Origin: Agreia sp. VKM Ac-1783
Lineage (GTDB): Bacteria; Actinomycetota; Actinomycetes; Actinomycetales; Microbacteriaceae
DNA length: 64,000 nt
Assembly (NCBI RefSeq): GCF_900177765.1
Contig: NZ_FXWI01000005.1
Coordinates: 186,001 to 250,000, forward strand
Direction: 5' to 3'
Under the pieces are notes generated by a model. The model was given only the letters and a program-made list of their open reading frames with translations, was not told the origin of the DNA and searched no databases. The translations under genes were made by a program, and so were the position numbers. Below, one piece after another: positions 7,849 to 14,907 of the stretch. Position 1 is the first letter of the stretch, and each line of letters starts with the position of its first letter.

Positions 7849-8375
7849 GCCTCATGTCCACCGTCGCGCGCTATGGGCGCACCCAGAAGCGCGGCCTCGA
7901 TCGACGATTCTGGCCGCGCGATGCACAGGCGCTCGGAGACGACATCCGGGTCGTCGGGGAATCGATGGTCGGCATGGCGCGAGCCGTCGGAACGCCGTGC
8001 ACTCGCGTCGTCGAGGCGATCGATCGGGGTGAGTCGGCGATCGATCGAGAGGGCGAATCCCAGCGGTTCTGCGCGGTCGTCGTGGCCGCGGTTGAGCTCG
8101 TCACGCCCTCGAGTGACGGCGCGGGCGCCGATATCTGGCTTGACGCGGAGCTCGACGGATGCGAGCCCGTCGCCGAGGCGGTGCGGCTGATCGGTCGCCG
8201 TTCGTCGGATGCGCAGTGCGCGTTCACCCTTCGACCCACGCCGCGGCGGGGCGAGCTGCGCGCGACGCTGCCTGCGGACATCCGGGCCGGCGACCTGCTG
8301 GCATTCGTCGTGGAGCAGCCCGTTGCCCTGCACGACATTCGGCGACGTTCGTGGCACCGGGAGCGTCTGATCTGA
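7845..8375 (+). CDS. Hypothetical protein, second of a tandem paralogous pair
   Basis: A 176-residue soluble protein paralogous to its upstream neighbour. The start is the GTG at 7845, which overlaps the preceding stop codon, rather than the longer open frame further upstream. The shared pattern is a TPC motif in the first half, a Val-rich strand, an RLIGR motif and a LPADxRxxDLxA motif near the end. The short strands suggest a beta-rich fold (inference). A strong hairpin follows at 8388-8437. Confidence 0.68.
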   Translation: MSLMSTVARYGRTQKRGLDRRFWPRDAQALGDDIRVVGESMVGMARAVGTPCTRVVEAIDRGESAIDREGESQRFCAVVVAAVELVTPSSDGAGADIWLDAELDGCEPVAEAVRLIGRRSSDAQCAFTLRPTPRRGELRATLPADIRAGDLLAFVVEQPVALHDIRRRSWHRERLI

Positions 8376-8387
8376 CGCGAGTAGGGC

Positions 8388-8437
8388 CCGAGGCGGACAA
8401 GGGGTACAGGTGTGCCGGTACCCCTTGTCCGCCTCGG
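8388..8437. terminator. Perfect 20-bp stem hairpin, repeat family member
   Basis: Arms 8388-8407 and 8418-8437 are perfect inverted copies (20 of 20) around a ten-base loop. It lies between convergent genes and could terminate both. The core 8393-8431 aligns without gaps to 23512-23550 at 29 of 39 positions, so it is also a member of a dispersed palindrome family. Confidence 0.75.
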
Positions 8438-8473
8438 TACATCCTGAGGCGAGGCGCCGCCGCAGTCAGCGGC

Positions 8474-8989
8474 TCAGCGCAGCGCGAGCACCATCTCGAC
8501 CTCGTTCTGCGTGTGGTCGAGGGGATAGGGGATCGTTTCGCCCGTTTCGACGTAGCCCCGTCGCGTATAGAAGGAGCGCGCTCGCGGGTTGTCCTCGTGC
8601 ACGTGCAGTCGTAGATTCCCCTCGGGAACGGCGGCGCGCGCCCATGCCTCCACCTGGTCCAGCAACGCATCCGTGAGGCCTCGGGCCCTGCCCCGCCAGG
8701 CGGGCGTGACGTAGACGCTCACGAGCATGGCGTCGCCGTGACCGTCGAGGTAGCAGCTCATCGTGCCGAGCCAGGCGCCGGTCGAGGTGTCTACCGCCGC
8801 GAGGCCGAGGCTGCCCTCGCGCTGTGTGCGCGACGCGCGGGAGCGCCACTCCGCCTCCGGCTCGCGGCGGGCGTTCTCGAGGGTCTCGAGAAAGGCGAGC
8901 GGGGTGTCGGCGAGCATCTCGAGGCGCAGATCGCGTAGACGCTGCCAGTCGCCCTCGGCGATGCGGTCGATCCTGAATTCTGACTTCAC
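8474..8989 (-). CDS. GNAT-family N-acetyltransferase
   Basis: A 171-residue GCN5-related acetyltransferase that should transfer acetyl from acetyl-CoA to an amine. VSVYVTPAWRGRARGLTDALLD is the acetyl-CoA pyrophosphate-binding region, and ENNP-like HEDNPRARSFYTRRGYVETG is motif B. The substrate is unknown. GTG start: TAGCCT (8996-9001, complement) ends six bases upstream and no ribosome-binding site is visible. Confidence 0.9.
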   Translation of the reverse strand: MKSEFRIDRIAEGDWQRLRDLRLEMLADTPLAFLETLENARREPEAEWRSRASRTQREGSLGLAAVDTSTGAWLGTMSCYLDGHGDAMLVSVYVTPAWRGRARGLTDALLDQVEAWARAAVPEGNLRLHVHEDNPRARSFYTRRGYVETGETIPYPLDHTQNEVEMVLALR

Positions 8990-9041
8990 CGGGCGAGGCT
9001 AGCGGGATGCCCACACTCGCGCAACGGGGTACGCGACCGCT

Positions 9042-9108
9042 CGAGCGCGGGTGTTCTCGCCGGGCGCGGTGGTTGTGCCACCGCGTAACGCGGCAACACC
9101 CGCACTCG
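9042..9108. terminator. Two-level stem-loop downstream of DUF3253 gene
   Basis: The outer arms 9042-9055 and 9095-9108 pair at 13 of 14 positions, and an inner stem CGCGGTGG/CCACCGCG (9065-9072, 9078-9085) with a five-base loop nests inside. It starts three bases after the DUF3253 stop on the complement and probably ends that transcript. It lacks a T-run. Confidence 0.55.
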
Positions 9109-9111
9109 GCG

Positions 9112-9381
9112 TCAGGGGCGCAGGCGCCGGATGCGGATCGGTCCGCGGGCCGTCGCCAGATCGACCGGCTCGCCACCTTGGGTGATCTCGACCTCGCCCT
9201 GTGCGACGAGGCGAGCCGCGGCGCTGCGCGACGCATCCATCAGATCGCGCCAGTCGTCGTCGCCGACGGCCCGCGCTGCATCCGAGGGGCAGATTGTCGA
9301 CGTGAGCGCACGCTTCTCGAGCAGATCGATGATCGTCTGCTCCAAGCGGCGGTCGATCTCAGGATTCGAGCCGGAGGACAT
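9112..9381 (-). CDS. DUF3253 family protein
   Basis: A small protein of 89 residues with a winged-helix-like pattern (ICPSDAARAVGDDDWRDLMD, AARLVAQGEVEITQGG, GPIRIRR), matching the DUF3253 family, whose function is not known. The start is 17 bases after the TetR stop, so the two are probably one transcript. GGAGGACAT-type sequence overlaps the start region on the opposite strand and is not informative. Confidence 0.8.
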   Translation of the reverse strand: MSSGSNPEIDRRLEQTIIDLLEKRALTSTICPSDAARAVGDDDWRDLMDASRSAAARLVAQGEVEITQGGEPVDLATARGPIRIRRLRP

Positions 9382-9398
9382 GATTCCAGTGTGCGCCC

Positions 9399-9998
9399 TC
9401 AGCTGCTGCGCGGCCACCAGCTCGGCAGAAAGAGTTGATAGGCGGCCATGAACGCATCTGTGCTGCGGGGCGCGGGGGTAGAGAGCCAGGCCTCGAGAGC
9501 CCCGACCGTGCCGTTGGCGATGAAGCGGGCGGCAGCGTTCGCGACGAACCCCTCGGGAGAGACGATCGCGGACTCGGGCACCGTGATCGCGTGCCGGTCG
9601 AGCAGTAGGGTGACCGTCTCGGCGAAGTGCTGGCTGAGCATCGGCTGCAGGCTCGCCGATCCGCTCGACTTGCCGAGCCCCCGGATATAGATGGAGGCGT
9701 GCGAGTCCACGTGCTGCAGAACCGCGACGGTCGCGTGGGTGATCGCTTCGGATGCCTGACGCACGGTTGTGAGATCGGCCTCGGCGAGGTGCGTGGTGCG
9801 AAGTTCGTCGAGTTCGGCGCGCAGTACGCCCTCGAGCAGTGCCGCGGGCGACGCGGCGTGCTGGTAGAAGGTGGAGCGGTTGATCTCGGCCGCGATGGCG
9901 ATCTCGGATGCCGTGATCTCGCTCGCCTGCCTGTCGGCCGCCAGCGACAGCACGGCTGAGGCGAGCCGAGCACGGGTCTTTCTTTGGCGGGTGTCCAC
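9399..9998 (-). CDS. TetR-family transcriptional regulator
   Basis: A 199-residue regulator with an N-terminal TetR helix-turn-helix (ASEITASEIAIAAEINRSTFYQHA) and a C-terminal helical domain. GTG start: TACACT (10005-10010, complement) ends six bases upstream. It shares a transcript with the DUF3253 gene. It is divergent from the zinc transporter genes but is separated from their Zur box, so there is no evidence that it controls zinc uptake. Confidence 0.87.
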   Translation of the reverse strand: MDTRQRKTRARLASAVLSLAADRQASEITASEIAIAAEINRSTFYQHAASPAALLEGVLRAELDELRTTHLAEADLTTVRQASEAITHATVAVLQHVDSHASIYIRGLGKSSGSASLQPMLSQHFAETVTLLLDRHAITVPESAIVSPEGFVANAAARFIANGTVGALEAWLSTPAPRSTDAFMAAYQLFLPSWWPRSS

Positions 9999-10051
9999 AC
10001 AGCGAGTGTAGGAGCCTTAGCCGCTGGTTCCCCCCGAAGGTCGTCCTGACT

Positions 10052-10080
10052 TTGACAATCATTATCAATAAAGCTATTTT
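10052..10080 (+). promoter_or_regulatory. Promoter of the zinc uptake operon
   Basis: TTGACA (10052-10057) and TATTTT (10075-10080) are separated by 17 bases, a good vegetative promoter. The transcription start would fall at or next to the ATG at 10086, so the message is probably leaderless. The Zur box overlaps the -35 element and spacer. Confidence 0.6.
10053..10067 (+). promoter_or_regulatory. Zur box
   Basis: TGACAATCATTATCA fits the actinobacterial Zur consensus TGANAATNATTNTCA at every defined position. It covers the promoter of the zinc ABC genes, so zinc-bound Zur should block them when zinc is plentiful. A fur-family regulator gene lies downstream at 12952. Confidence 0.82.
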
Positions 10081-10085
10081 CAAAA

Positions 10086-11057
10086 ATGACCCGCATGACA
10101 TTCGACCTAGAACGGCTCACCCCACCCGTGAAAAAACTCCTCTCTATCACCGCGCTCGCCGCGGCCACCGCACTCGCCCTCTCCGGCTGCGCATCGGCAT
10201 CCACCGATGCTGGAGCAACCGACGCGCCGACGAACGACTCGGGCGTGCGCATCGTCGCATCGACCGACGTCTACGGCGATATCGCCAAGCAGATCGGTGG
10301 CGACCGGGTGAGCGTGACGTCGATCATCGACGATCCAGACAAAGACCCGCACGAGTACGAGGCAGACGCCCGCACGCAGCTCTCGCTCTCGAAGGCTCAG
10401 CTGGTGATCGAGAACGGCGGCGGCTACGACGACTTCGTCGAGAAGATGCTCTCTGCTGCCGACAACAAGGTCGCGCCGGTGCTCAACGCCGCCGACATCT
10501 CGGGCTTCGACCAGAAGCCCGCCGAGGGAGAGTTCAACGAGCACGTCTGGTACGACTTCCCCACCGTGCAGAAGCTCACCGACGAACTCGTCAACCAGCT
10601 CAGCGCGATCGATCCCGAGGGCGCCACGAGCTACGAGAAGAACGCCGAGACGTTCGAGGTGCAGCTCACCGCGCTCGAACAGCAGGAGAAGGACATCAAG
10701 GCATCCTTCGCCGGTGCAGGCGCCGCGATCACCGAGCCCGTTCCGCTCTACATGCTCACCGCCGCGGGTCTCGTCAACAAGACGCCGACCGCCTTCAGCG
10801 AGGCGATCGAGGAGGGCACCGATGTTCCCGCCGACGTGCTCAAGCAGACCACCGACCAGTTCTCCTCTGGAGAGGTCAAGGTACTCGTCTACAACGAGCA
10901 GACCTCCGGCGCCCAGACCGAACTCGTGCTGACCGCCGCGAAAGACTCGAAGGTGCCGGTCGTTCCCGTCACCGAGACGCTCCCCGCCGGCTCCGACTAC
11001 ATCAGCTGGATGACGACGAACCTCAACGCGCTTCAGGGCGCGCTCAGCGGCAAGTAG
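10086..11057 (+). CDS. znuA: Zinc ABC transporter substrate-binding lipoprotein (ZnuA-like)
   Basis: The extracytoplasmic metal receptor of the uptake system. A lipoprotein signal (KKLLSITALAAATALALSGC, with the lipid-modified Cys at the end) precedes a ZnuA-type domain. Likely metal ligands include the His in DPHEYEADAR, the His in NEHVWYDFPT and the Asp in GSDYISWM. There is no long His-rich loop. The ATG at 10086 is chosen because it fits a leaderless start; a GTG at 10128 would give a shorter, more standard signal peptide and cannot be excluded. Confidence 0.88.
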   Translation: MTRMTFDLERLTPPVKKLLSITALAAATALALSGCASASTDAGATDAPTNDSGVRIVASTDVYGDIAKQIGGDRVSVTSIIDDPDKDPHEYEADARTQLSLSKAQLVIENGGGYDDFVEKMLSAADNKVAPVLNAADISGFDQKPAEGEFNEHVWYDFPTVQKLTDELVNQLSAIDPEGATSYEKNAETFEVQLTALEQQEKDIKASFAGAGAAITEPVPLYMLTAAGLVNKTPTAFSEAIEEGTDVPADVLKQTTDQFSSGEVKVLVYNEQTSGAQTELVLTAAKDSKVPVVPVTETLPAGSDYISWMTTNLNALQGALSGK

Positions 11058-11067
11058 TCTTCACCGA

Positions 11068-11997
11068 GTGAAGATCTTCGGCGCGAAGTCGGCGCGGGCC
11101 GACGCAGAAGCCGCCCCGCCGCCCCGCAATGCACCACGACACGTCGTGCTGCGTGTGCGGGGCGGCGCGCTTCAATTCGGTGATCGTCGGCTCTGGCACG
11201 ACCTCGACTTCGACGTTCGCTCGGGCGAATTCATCGCCGTGCTCGGAGCCAACGGATCGGGCAAGTCGAGTCTGCTGAAGGTCATCCTGGGCCAGCAGCA
11301 CCTGAGTGCCGGAACGATGACCTTCGAGGGCTCTCCCGTCACACGAGGAAATCGCCGCATCGGCTACATCCCGCAGCAGAAGCTCGCCGATGAGGGTGCC
11401 CCGCTGCGCGGCCGCGATCTCGTCGCCCTCGGCGTCGACGGCCACCGCTTCGGGTTTCCGCTGCCCCGGGCGGCGCGACGCCGCGAGGTCGACGAGCTGC
11501 TCGCATCCGTCGGGGCATCCGAGTACGCGAATGTGGCCGTCTCGACTCTGTCGGGTGGCGAGCAGCAGCGCCTGCGCGTCGGGCAGTCGCTCGCGGGCAA
11601 TCCGCGTCTGCTGCTCTGCGACGAGCCGCTGCTCTCTCTCGATCTCGCGCATCAACGCGCCGTCTCCGAACTCATCGACACGCATCGTCGGCAGCGCGAC
11701 CTCGGTGTGCTCTTCGTGACGCACGACATCAATCCCATTCTCGACATGGTCGACCGCGTCCTGTATCTCGCCGGCGGATCCTTCCGCATCGGAACGCCCG
11801 ACGAGGTGCTGCGCAGCGAGGTGCTCTCCGAACTCTATGGCTCGCCCGTCGACGTCATCCGCACGCGCGGCCGCGTGATCGTGGTCGGGGTTCCGGATGC
11901 CGGCCACGGGCACGACGGGCATCATCACCACGACGACGACCCCGGCGGCAACGGCCCGATCGGATCGACCGCGCAGGGCGGCGGGCCGCGATCGTGA
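11068..11997 (+). CDS. znuC: Zinc ABC transporter ATP-binding protein (ZnuC-like)
   Basis: The ATPase that powers metal import. It has Walker A GANGSGKSS, the signature LSGGEQQR, Walker B LLLCDEPL and the H-loop VTHD. An unusual C-terminal extension of about 45 residues contains HGHDGHHHHDDD, a likely metal-binding tail not typical of this subunit. GTG start ten bases after the znuA stop. The last four bases overlap the permease start. Confidence 0.9.
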   Translation: MKIFGAKSARADAEAAPPPRNAPRHVVLRVRGGALQFGDRRLWHDLDFDVRSGEFIAVLGANGSGKSSLLKVILGQQHLSAGTMTFEGSPVTRGNRRIGYIPQQKLADEGAPLRGRDLVALGVDGHRFGFPLPRAARRREVDELLASVGASEYANVAVSTLSGGEQQRLRVGQSLAGNPRLLLCDEPLLSLDLAHQRAVSELIDTHRRQRDLGVLFVTHDINPILDMVDRVLYLAGGSFRIGTPDEVLRSEVLSELYGSPVDVIRTRGRVIVVGVPDAGHGHDGHHHHDDDPGGNGPIGSTAQGGGPRS

Positions 11998-12875
11998 ACG
12001 GTATCGACTGGTCTGACCTCTGGTCGCAGATCTTCAACTTCTCCGACTACGGAGACTTGATCGTACTTCTGCAGAACTCGATCATCGCCGGCGCCGTGCT
12101 CGGTATCGTGGGCGGCCTCATCGGCGTGTTCGTTATGTCGCGCGACATGGCCTTCGCCGTGCACGGCATCAGCGAGCTGTCGTTCGCCGGCGCGTCCGCC
12201 GGTCTGCTCTTCGGAGTCGGAGTGGTCGAGGGCTCTCTCATCGGCTCGATCGTCGCCGCCCTGATCATCGGCTTTCTCGGGGCGAAGTCTCGCGATCGCA
12301 ACTCGATCATCGCCGTGCTGATGCCCTTCGGGCTGGGGCTCGGAATCCTGTGTCTGGCCCTCTATCCGGGCCGCAGCGCCAACAAGTTCGGCCTGCTCAC
12401 CGGCCAGATTGTGGCCGTAGACGACCCCAGGCTCAACTCGCTTATCGCGATCTCGATCGTCGTGGTGGTCGGCCTGCTCGTGGTGTGGCGCCCGCTCACC
12501 TTCGCGAGCGTCGATGCAGACGTGGCCGCAGCACGCGGCGTTTCGGTGCAGACGCTCTCGATCGTCTTCATGCTGCTGCTCGGCCTGGCGGTGGCCGTCT
12601 CGGTGCAGGTCGTGGGCTCGCTGCTCGTGTTGTCGATTCTCGTCACTCCTGCCGCCGCCGCGTTGAGGGTATCGTCGTCGCCGATCGTGGTTCCCCTCCT
12701 CAGCATGCTCTTCGCCGTGCTCTCTCTCGTCGGCGGAATCATGCTGGCACTCGGCGGATCGGTGCCCATCAGCCCCTACGTCACGACGATCTCGTTCGCC
12801 ATCTACGTGATCTGCCGCATCATCGCGGCATCGCGGGCGCGAAGGGGCATCTCGGGTCGAAAGGCGGTGGCGTGA
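11994..12875 (+). CDS. znuB: Zinc ABC transporter permease (ZnuB-like)
   Basis: The membrane subunit of the importer, 293 residues and about eight or nine helices. GGLIGVFVMSRDMAFAVHGISELSFAGASAG near the N-terminus is the conserved ABC-3 permease region, and SVQVVGSLLVLSILVTPAAAA is the conserved late helix. Translation starts at GTG overlapping the ATPase stop, so it is coupled to znuC. Confidence 0.9.
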   Translation: MNGIDWSDLWSQIFNFSDYGDLIVLLQNSIIAGAVLGIVGGLIGVFVMSRDMAFAVHGISELSFAGASAGLLFGVGVVEGSLIGSIVAALIIGFLGAKSRDRNSIIAVLMPFGLGLGILCLALYPGRSANKFGLLTGQIVAVDDPRLNSLIAISIVVVVGLLVVWRPLTFASVDADVAAARGVSVQTLSIVFMLLLGLAVAVSVQVVGSLLVLSILVTPAAAALRVSSSPIVVPLLSMLFAVLSLVGGIMLALGGSVPISPYVTTISFAIYVICRIIAASRARRGISGRKAVA

Positions 12876-12951
12876 GGATGCCGGGCCGAACGTCGGCGAC
12901 GCGGGTTAAGATTGAGGGGATTTCGGTCATACGTGACCCCGGAGGTAGATC

Positions 12952-13350
12952 ATGGTCGTGAAGCGCAATACGTGGCAGCGCGAGGCGGTGCGTGCCGCAC
13001 TCGGCACACAGATCGGCTTTGTGAGCGCCCAGGGTCTCCATTCCAATCTGCACTCCACCGGCTCGCCCATCGGCCTGGCCACGGTCTACCGTGCACTGGC
13101 CGACCTGGCGAACGAGGGCGAGGCCGACTCGCTGCAGTCGCCCGACGGCGAGAGCCTCTACCGAGCGTGCAGCACGGGGCATCACCATCACCTCATCTGC
13201 CGCAGCTGCGGCCTCACGGTCGAGATCGAAGCTGACGAGGTCGAGTCGTGGGCGCGCAAGACGGCCGCTCTGCACGGCTTCTCCCGCCCCGAGCACGTGG
13301 TCGACATCTTCGGCTTCTGCAATTCCTGCGTTCCGACGCCCGCCGGCTGA
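12952..13350 (+). CDS. zur: Fur-family zinc uptake regulator Zur
   Basis: A 132-residue Fur-family repressor. The winged helix includes IGLATVYRALADLANEGEAD. The sensor part has GHHHHLICRSCG and DIFGFCNSC, two CxxC pairs for structural zinc plus the His cluster of the regulatory site. The start follows GGAGGTAGATC. Its position 76 bases after znuB, and the Zur box at 10053, identify zinc as the likely metal. No Zur box is visible in front of zur itself. Confidence 0.88.
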   Translation: MVVKRNTWQREAVRAALGTQIGFVSAQGLHSNLHSTGSPIGLATVYRALADLANEGEADSLQSPDGESLYRACSTGHHHHLICRSCGLTVEIEADEVESWARKTAALHGFSRPEHVVDIFGFCNSCVPTPAG

Positions 13351-13408
13351 ACCCGCACAGGCGCGTACTTGCGCGCATCCGGCCGGTCGCCTAAACTCGG
13401 TAGCTGGT

Positions 13409-13538
13409 CGAGTGGCATCTCCACTCGCATGTACACCAACCCCCACCTGTTTCATTAGGGGCAGACGTGTGCCGACAAGCAATCTTGGGTAGAACGCGTG
13501 GGCAACTGCGTTTTTCTACGGTAACTATGGAGGAAATC
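13409..13538 (+). other. Leader of the rpmB-rpmG-rpsN operon with two hairpins
   Basis: CGAGTGG (13409-13415) pairs with CCACTCG (13421-13427). Further on, GTAGAACGC (13489-13497) pairs with GCG (13508-13510) plus TTCTAC (13514-13519) across a T bulge, just before the ribosome-binding site. This could be a ribosomal-protein autoregulatory leader, which is inference. I looked for a Zur box here and saw none. Confidence 0.35.
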
Positions 13539-13775
13539 ATGGCAGCAACCTGCCAGGTGACCGGCGCCATTCCCGGCTTCGGACACAACATCTCGCACTC
13601 GCACCGTCGCACGAAGCGCCGGTTCGACCCGAACATCCAGAAGAAGACGTACTACGTTCCGTCGCTTCGTCGTAACGTGACCCTGCAGCTCAGCACCAAG
13701 GGCATCAAGGTCATCGACGCACGCGGCATCGAGAGCGTTGTCAAAGATCTTCTCGCCCGTGGGGAGAAAATCTAA
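13539..13775 (+). CDS. rpmB: 50S ribosomal protein L28, zinc-free form
   Basis: A 78-residue L28 with [22 protein letters not shown] at the N-terminus, the hallmark of the family. Only one Cys (residue 5) is present, so the zinc-ribbon CxxC pairs of the C+ form are missing. The start follows GGAGGAAATC. The stop overlaps the rpmG start by one base (TAATG). Zinc-free paralogues are classically used during zinc starvation, and the gene sits directly after zur. Confidence 0.95.
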   Translation: MAATCQVTGAIPGFGHNISHSHRRTKRRFDPNIQKKTYYVPSLRRNVTLQLSTKGIKVIDARGIESVVKDLLARGEKI

Positions 13776-13942
13776 TGGCTAAGTCACAGGACGTTCGTCC
13801 GATCATCAAGCTGCGTTCGACGGCCGGCACGGGTTACACCTATGTCACCAAGAAGAACCGCCGCAACAACCCCGACCGCCTCGTGCTCAAGAAGTACGAC
13901 CCGGTCATCCGCCAGCACGTCGACTTCCGGGAGGAGAGGTAA
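13775..13942 (+). CDS. rpmG: 50S ribosomal protein L33, zinc-free form
   Basis: A 55-residue L33 (starts [18 protein letters not shown], ends [14 protein letters not shown]). No Cys is present, so the four-Cys zinc ribbon of C+ L33 is absent. It overlaps the L28 stop by one base and ends three bases before the rpsN start; its own 3' end supplies the GGAGAGG ribosome-binding site for rpsN. Confidence 0.95.
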   Translation: MAKSQDVRPIIKLRSTAGTGYTYVTKKNRRNNPDRLVLKKYDPVIRQHVDFREER

Positions 13943-13945
13943 CAC

Positions 13946-14251
13946 ATGGCCAAGAAAAGCATGATTGCAAAGAACGAGCAGCGTAAAGTCATCGTCGCTC
14001 GTTACAACACCAAGCGCCTTGAGCTGAAGAAGGCCCTCGTCAGCCCGACGTCGACCGACGCCGAGCGCGAGGCCGCCCGCCTCGGCCTGCAGAAGCTGCC
14101 CAAGAACGCCTCACCGGTGCGCGTGCGCAGCCGTGACGCGGTCGACGGCCGCCCCCGTGGTGTGCTCACGAAGTTCGGCATCAGCCGTGTTCGCTTCCGT
14201 GACATGGCCCACCGCGGCGAGCTGCCCGGCATCACGAAGAGCTCCTGGTAA
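13946..14251 (+). CDS. rpsN: 30S ribosomal protein S14, long zinc-free form
   Basis: A 101-residue S14 of the long type, with [20 protein letters not shown] at the start and the conserved [18 protein letters not shown] near the end. There are no Cys residues, unlike the short type-Z S14 with its zinc site. It is the last gene of the three-gene ribosomal operon and is followed by a strong terminator. Confidence 0.95.
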   Translation: MAKKSMIAKNEQRKVIVARYNTKRLELKKALVSPTSTDAEREAARLGLQKLPKNASPVRVRSRDAVDGRPRGVLTKFGISRVRFRDMAHRGELPGITKSSW

Positions 14252-14278
14252 TCCAGAGCTTCTCGCACTGAGCATCTG

Positions 14279-14315
14279 AAAAAGGATGTCGGCCCATCGG
14301 GTCGGCATCCTTTTT
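14279..14315 (+). terminator. Rho-independent terminator after rpsN
   Basis: AAAAAGGATG (14279-14288) pairs with CATCCTTTTT (14306-14315), with a GGCCC/GGGTC helix inside the loop and a T-run at the end. It ends the rpmB-rpmG-rpsN transcript. Confidence 0.88.
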
Positions 14316-14484
14316 CGCGTTTCAGGGGTGTCGTGTGGTCGCTGAGGCGCGGTAATCCGCGAAATCCCGGCGATCTCTGATACATTCGTCACGGTCAACA
14401 GACCAGACGTGTGGCCTACTCAAGGTTTCCACCGTTTCGTTTCTAGAGCTGCTTTTCGCAGCACAAGGTCCGAGGAGGACACCC

Positions 14485-14772
14485 ATGGCTGATAAGTCAC
14501 TCAACAAGACCGAGCTCGTCGCCCAGGTCGCCGCTGCATCCGGCCAGACGCAGTCCGCTGTCAACGAGGTTCTCGACGCCCTCTTCGCGACGCTCGCGGA
14601 GTCGGTCGGCAACGACGTCAAGGTCACCATCCCGGGATGGCTCGCTGTCGAGCGCACCTCGCGTGCAGCCCGCGCCGGTCGCAACCCGCAGACGGGTGAG
14701 GCCATCCAGATCGCCGCCGGTCACTCGGTCAAGATCTCCGCTGGCTCGAAGCTCAAGGCTGCCGCCAAGTAG
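14485..14772 (+). CDS. hup: HU-family DNA-binding protein
   Basis: A 95-residue nucleoid protein (start SLNKTELVAQVAAASGQTQ, arm region RTSRAARAGRNPQTGE). It lacks the long Lys/Ala-rich tail found in mycobacterial and streptomycete HupB/HupS. It is the short, classic bacterial form. GAGGAGGACACCC precedes the start. A small GCTGC/GCAGC hairpin (14448-14462) lies in the leader, and the gene is followed by its own terminator. Confidence 0.95.
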   Translation: MADKSLNKTELVAQVAAASGQTQSAVNEVLDALFATLAESVGNDVKVTIPGWLAVERTSRAARAGRNPQTGEAIQIAAGHSVKISAGSKLKAAAK

Positions 14773-14789
14773 TCTTTTCGATTCTTCAT

Positions 14790-14826
14790 CCTCAGGGGTG
14801 CCCGCTTCACGCGGGCGCCCCTGAGG
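14790..14826 (+). terminator. Terminator after hup
   Basis: CCTCAGGGG-G-CCCGC (14790-14805) pairs with GCGGG-CGCCCCTGAGG (14811-14826), a 16-base stem with one mismatch and a five-base loop, 18 bases after the stop codon. Confidence 0.85.
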
Positions 14827-14840
14827 TGTTTAACGGCGTC

Positions 14841-14863
14841 CGTTCCCTGATCCTGTCGAAGGG
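14841..14863. repeat. Single arm of a CTTCGACAGG-type palindromic repeat
   Basis: CGTTCCCTGATCCTGTCGAA plus GGG resembles one arm of the palindrome at 27618-27669. It is a degenerate half copy between hup and a TetR gene. Confidence 0.4.
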
Positions 14864-14907
14864 GCGGCGTCTCGACGGGCGGGGTCAGCGGGCCCGACGG
14901 GCGGGGG

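Noticed and set aside
13351-13538. Zur box upstream of rpmB
   Set aside because: I looked for TGANAATNATTNTCA-like sequence in both orientations and found none.
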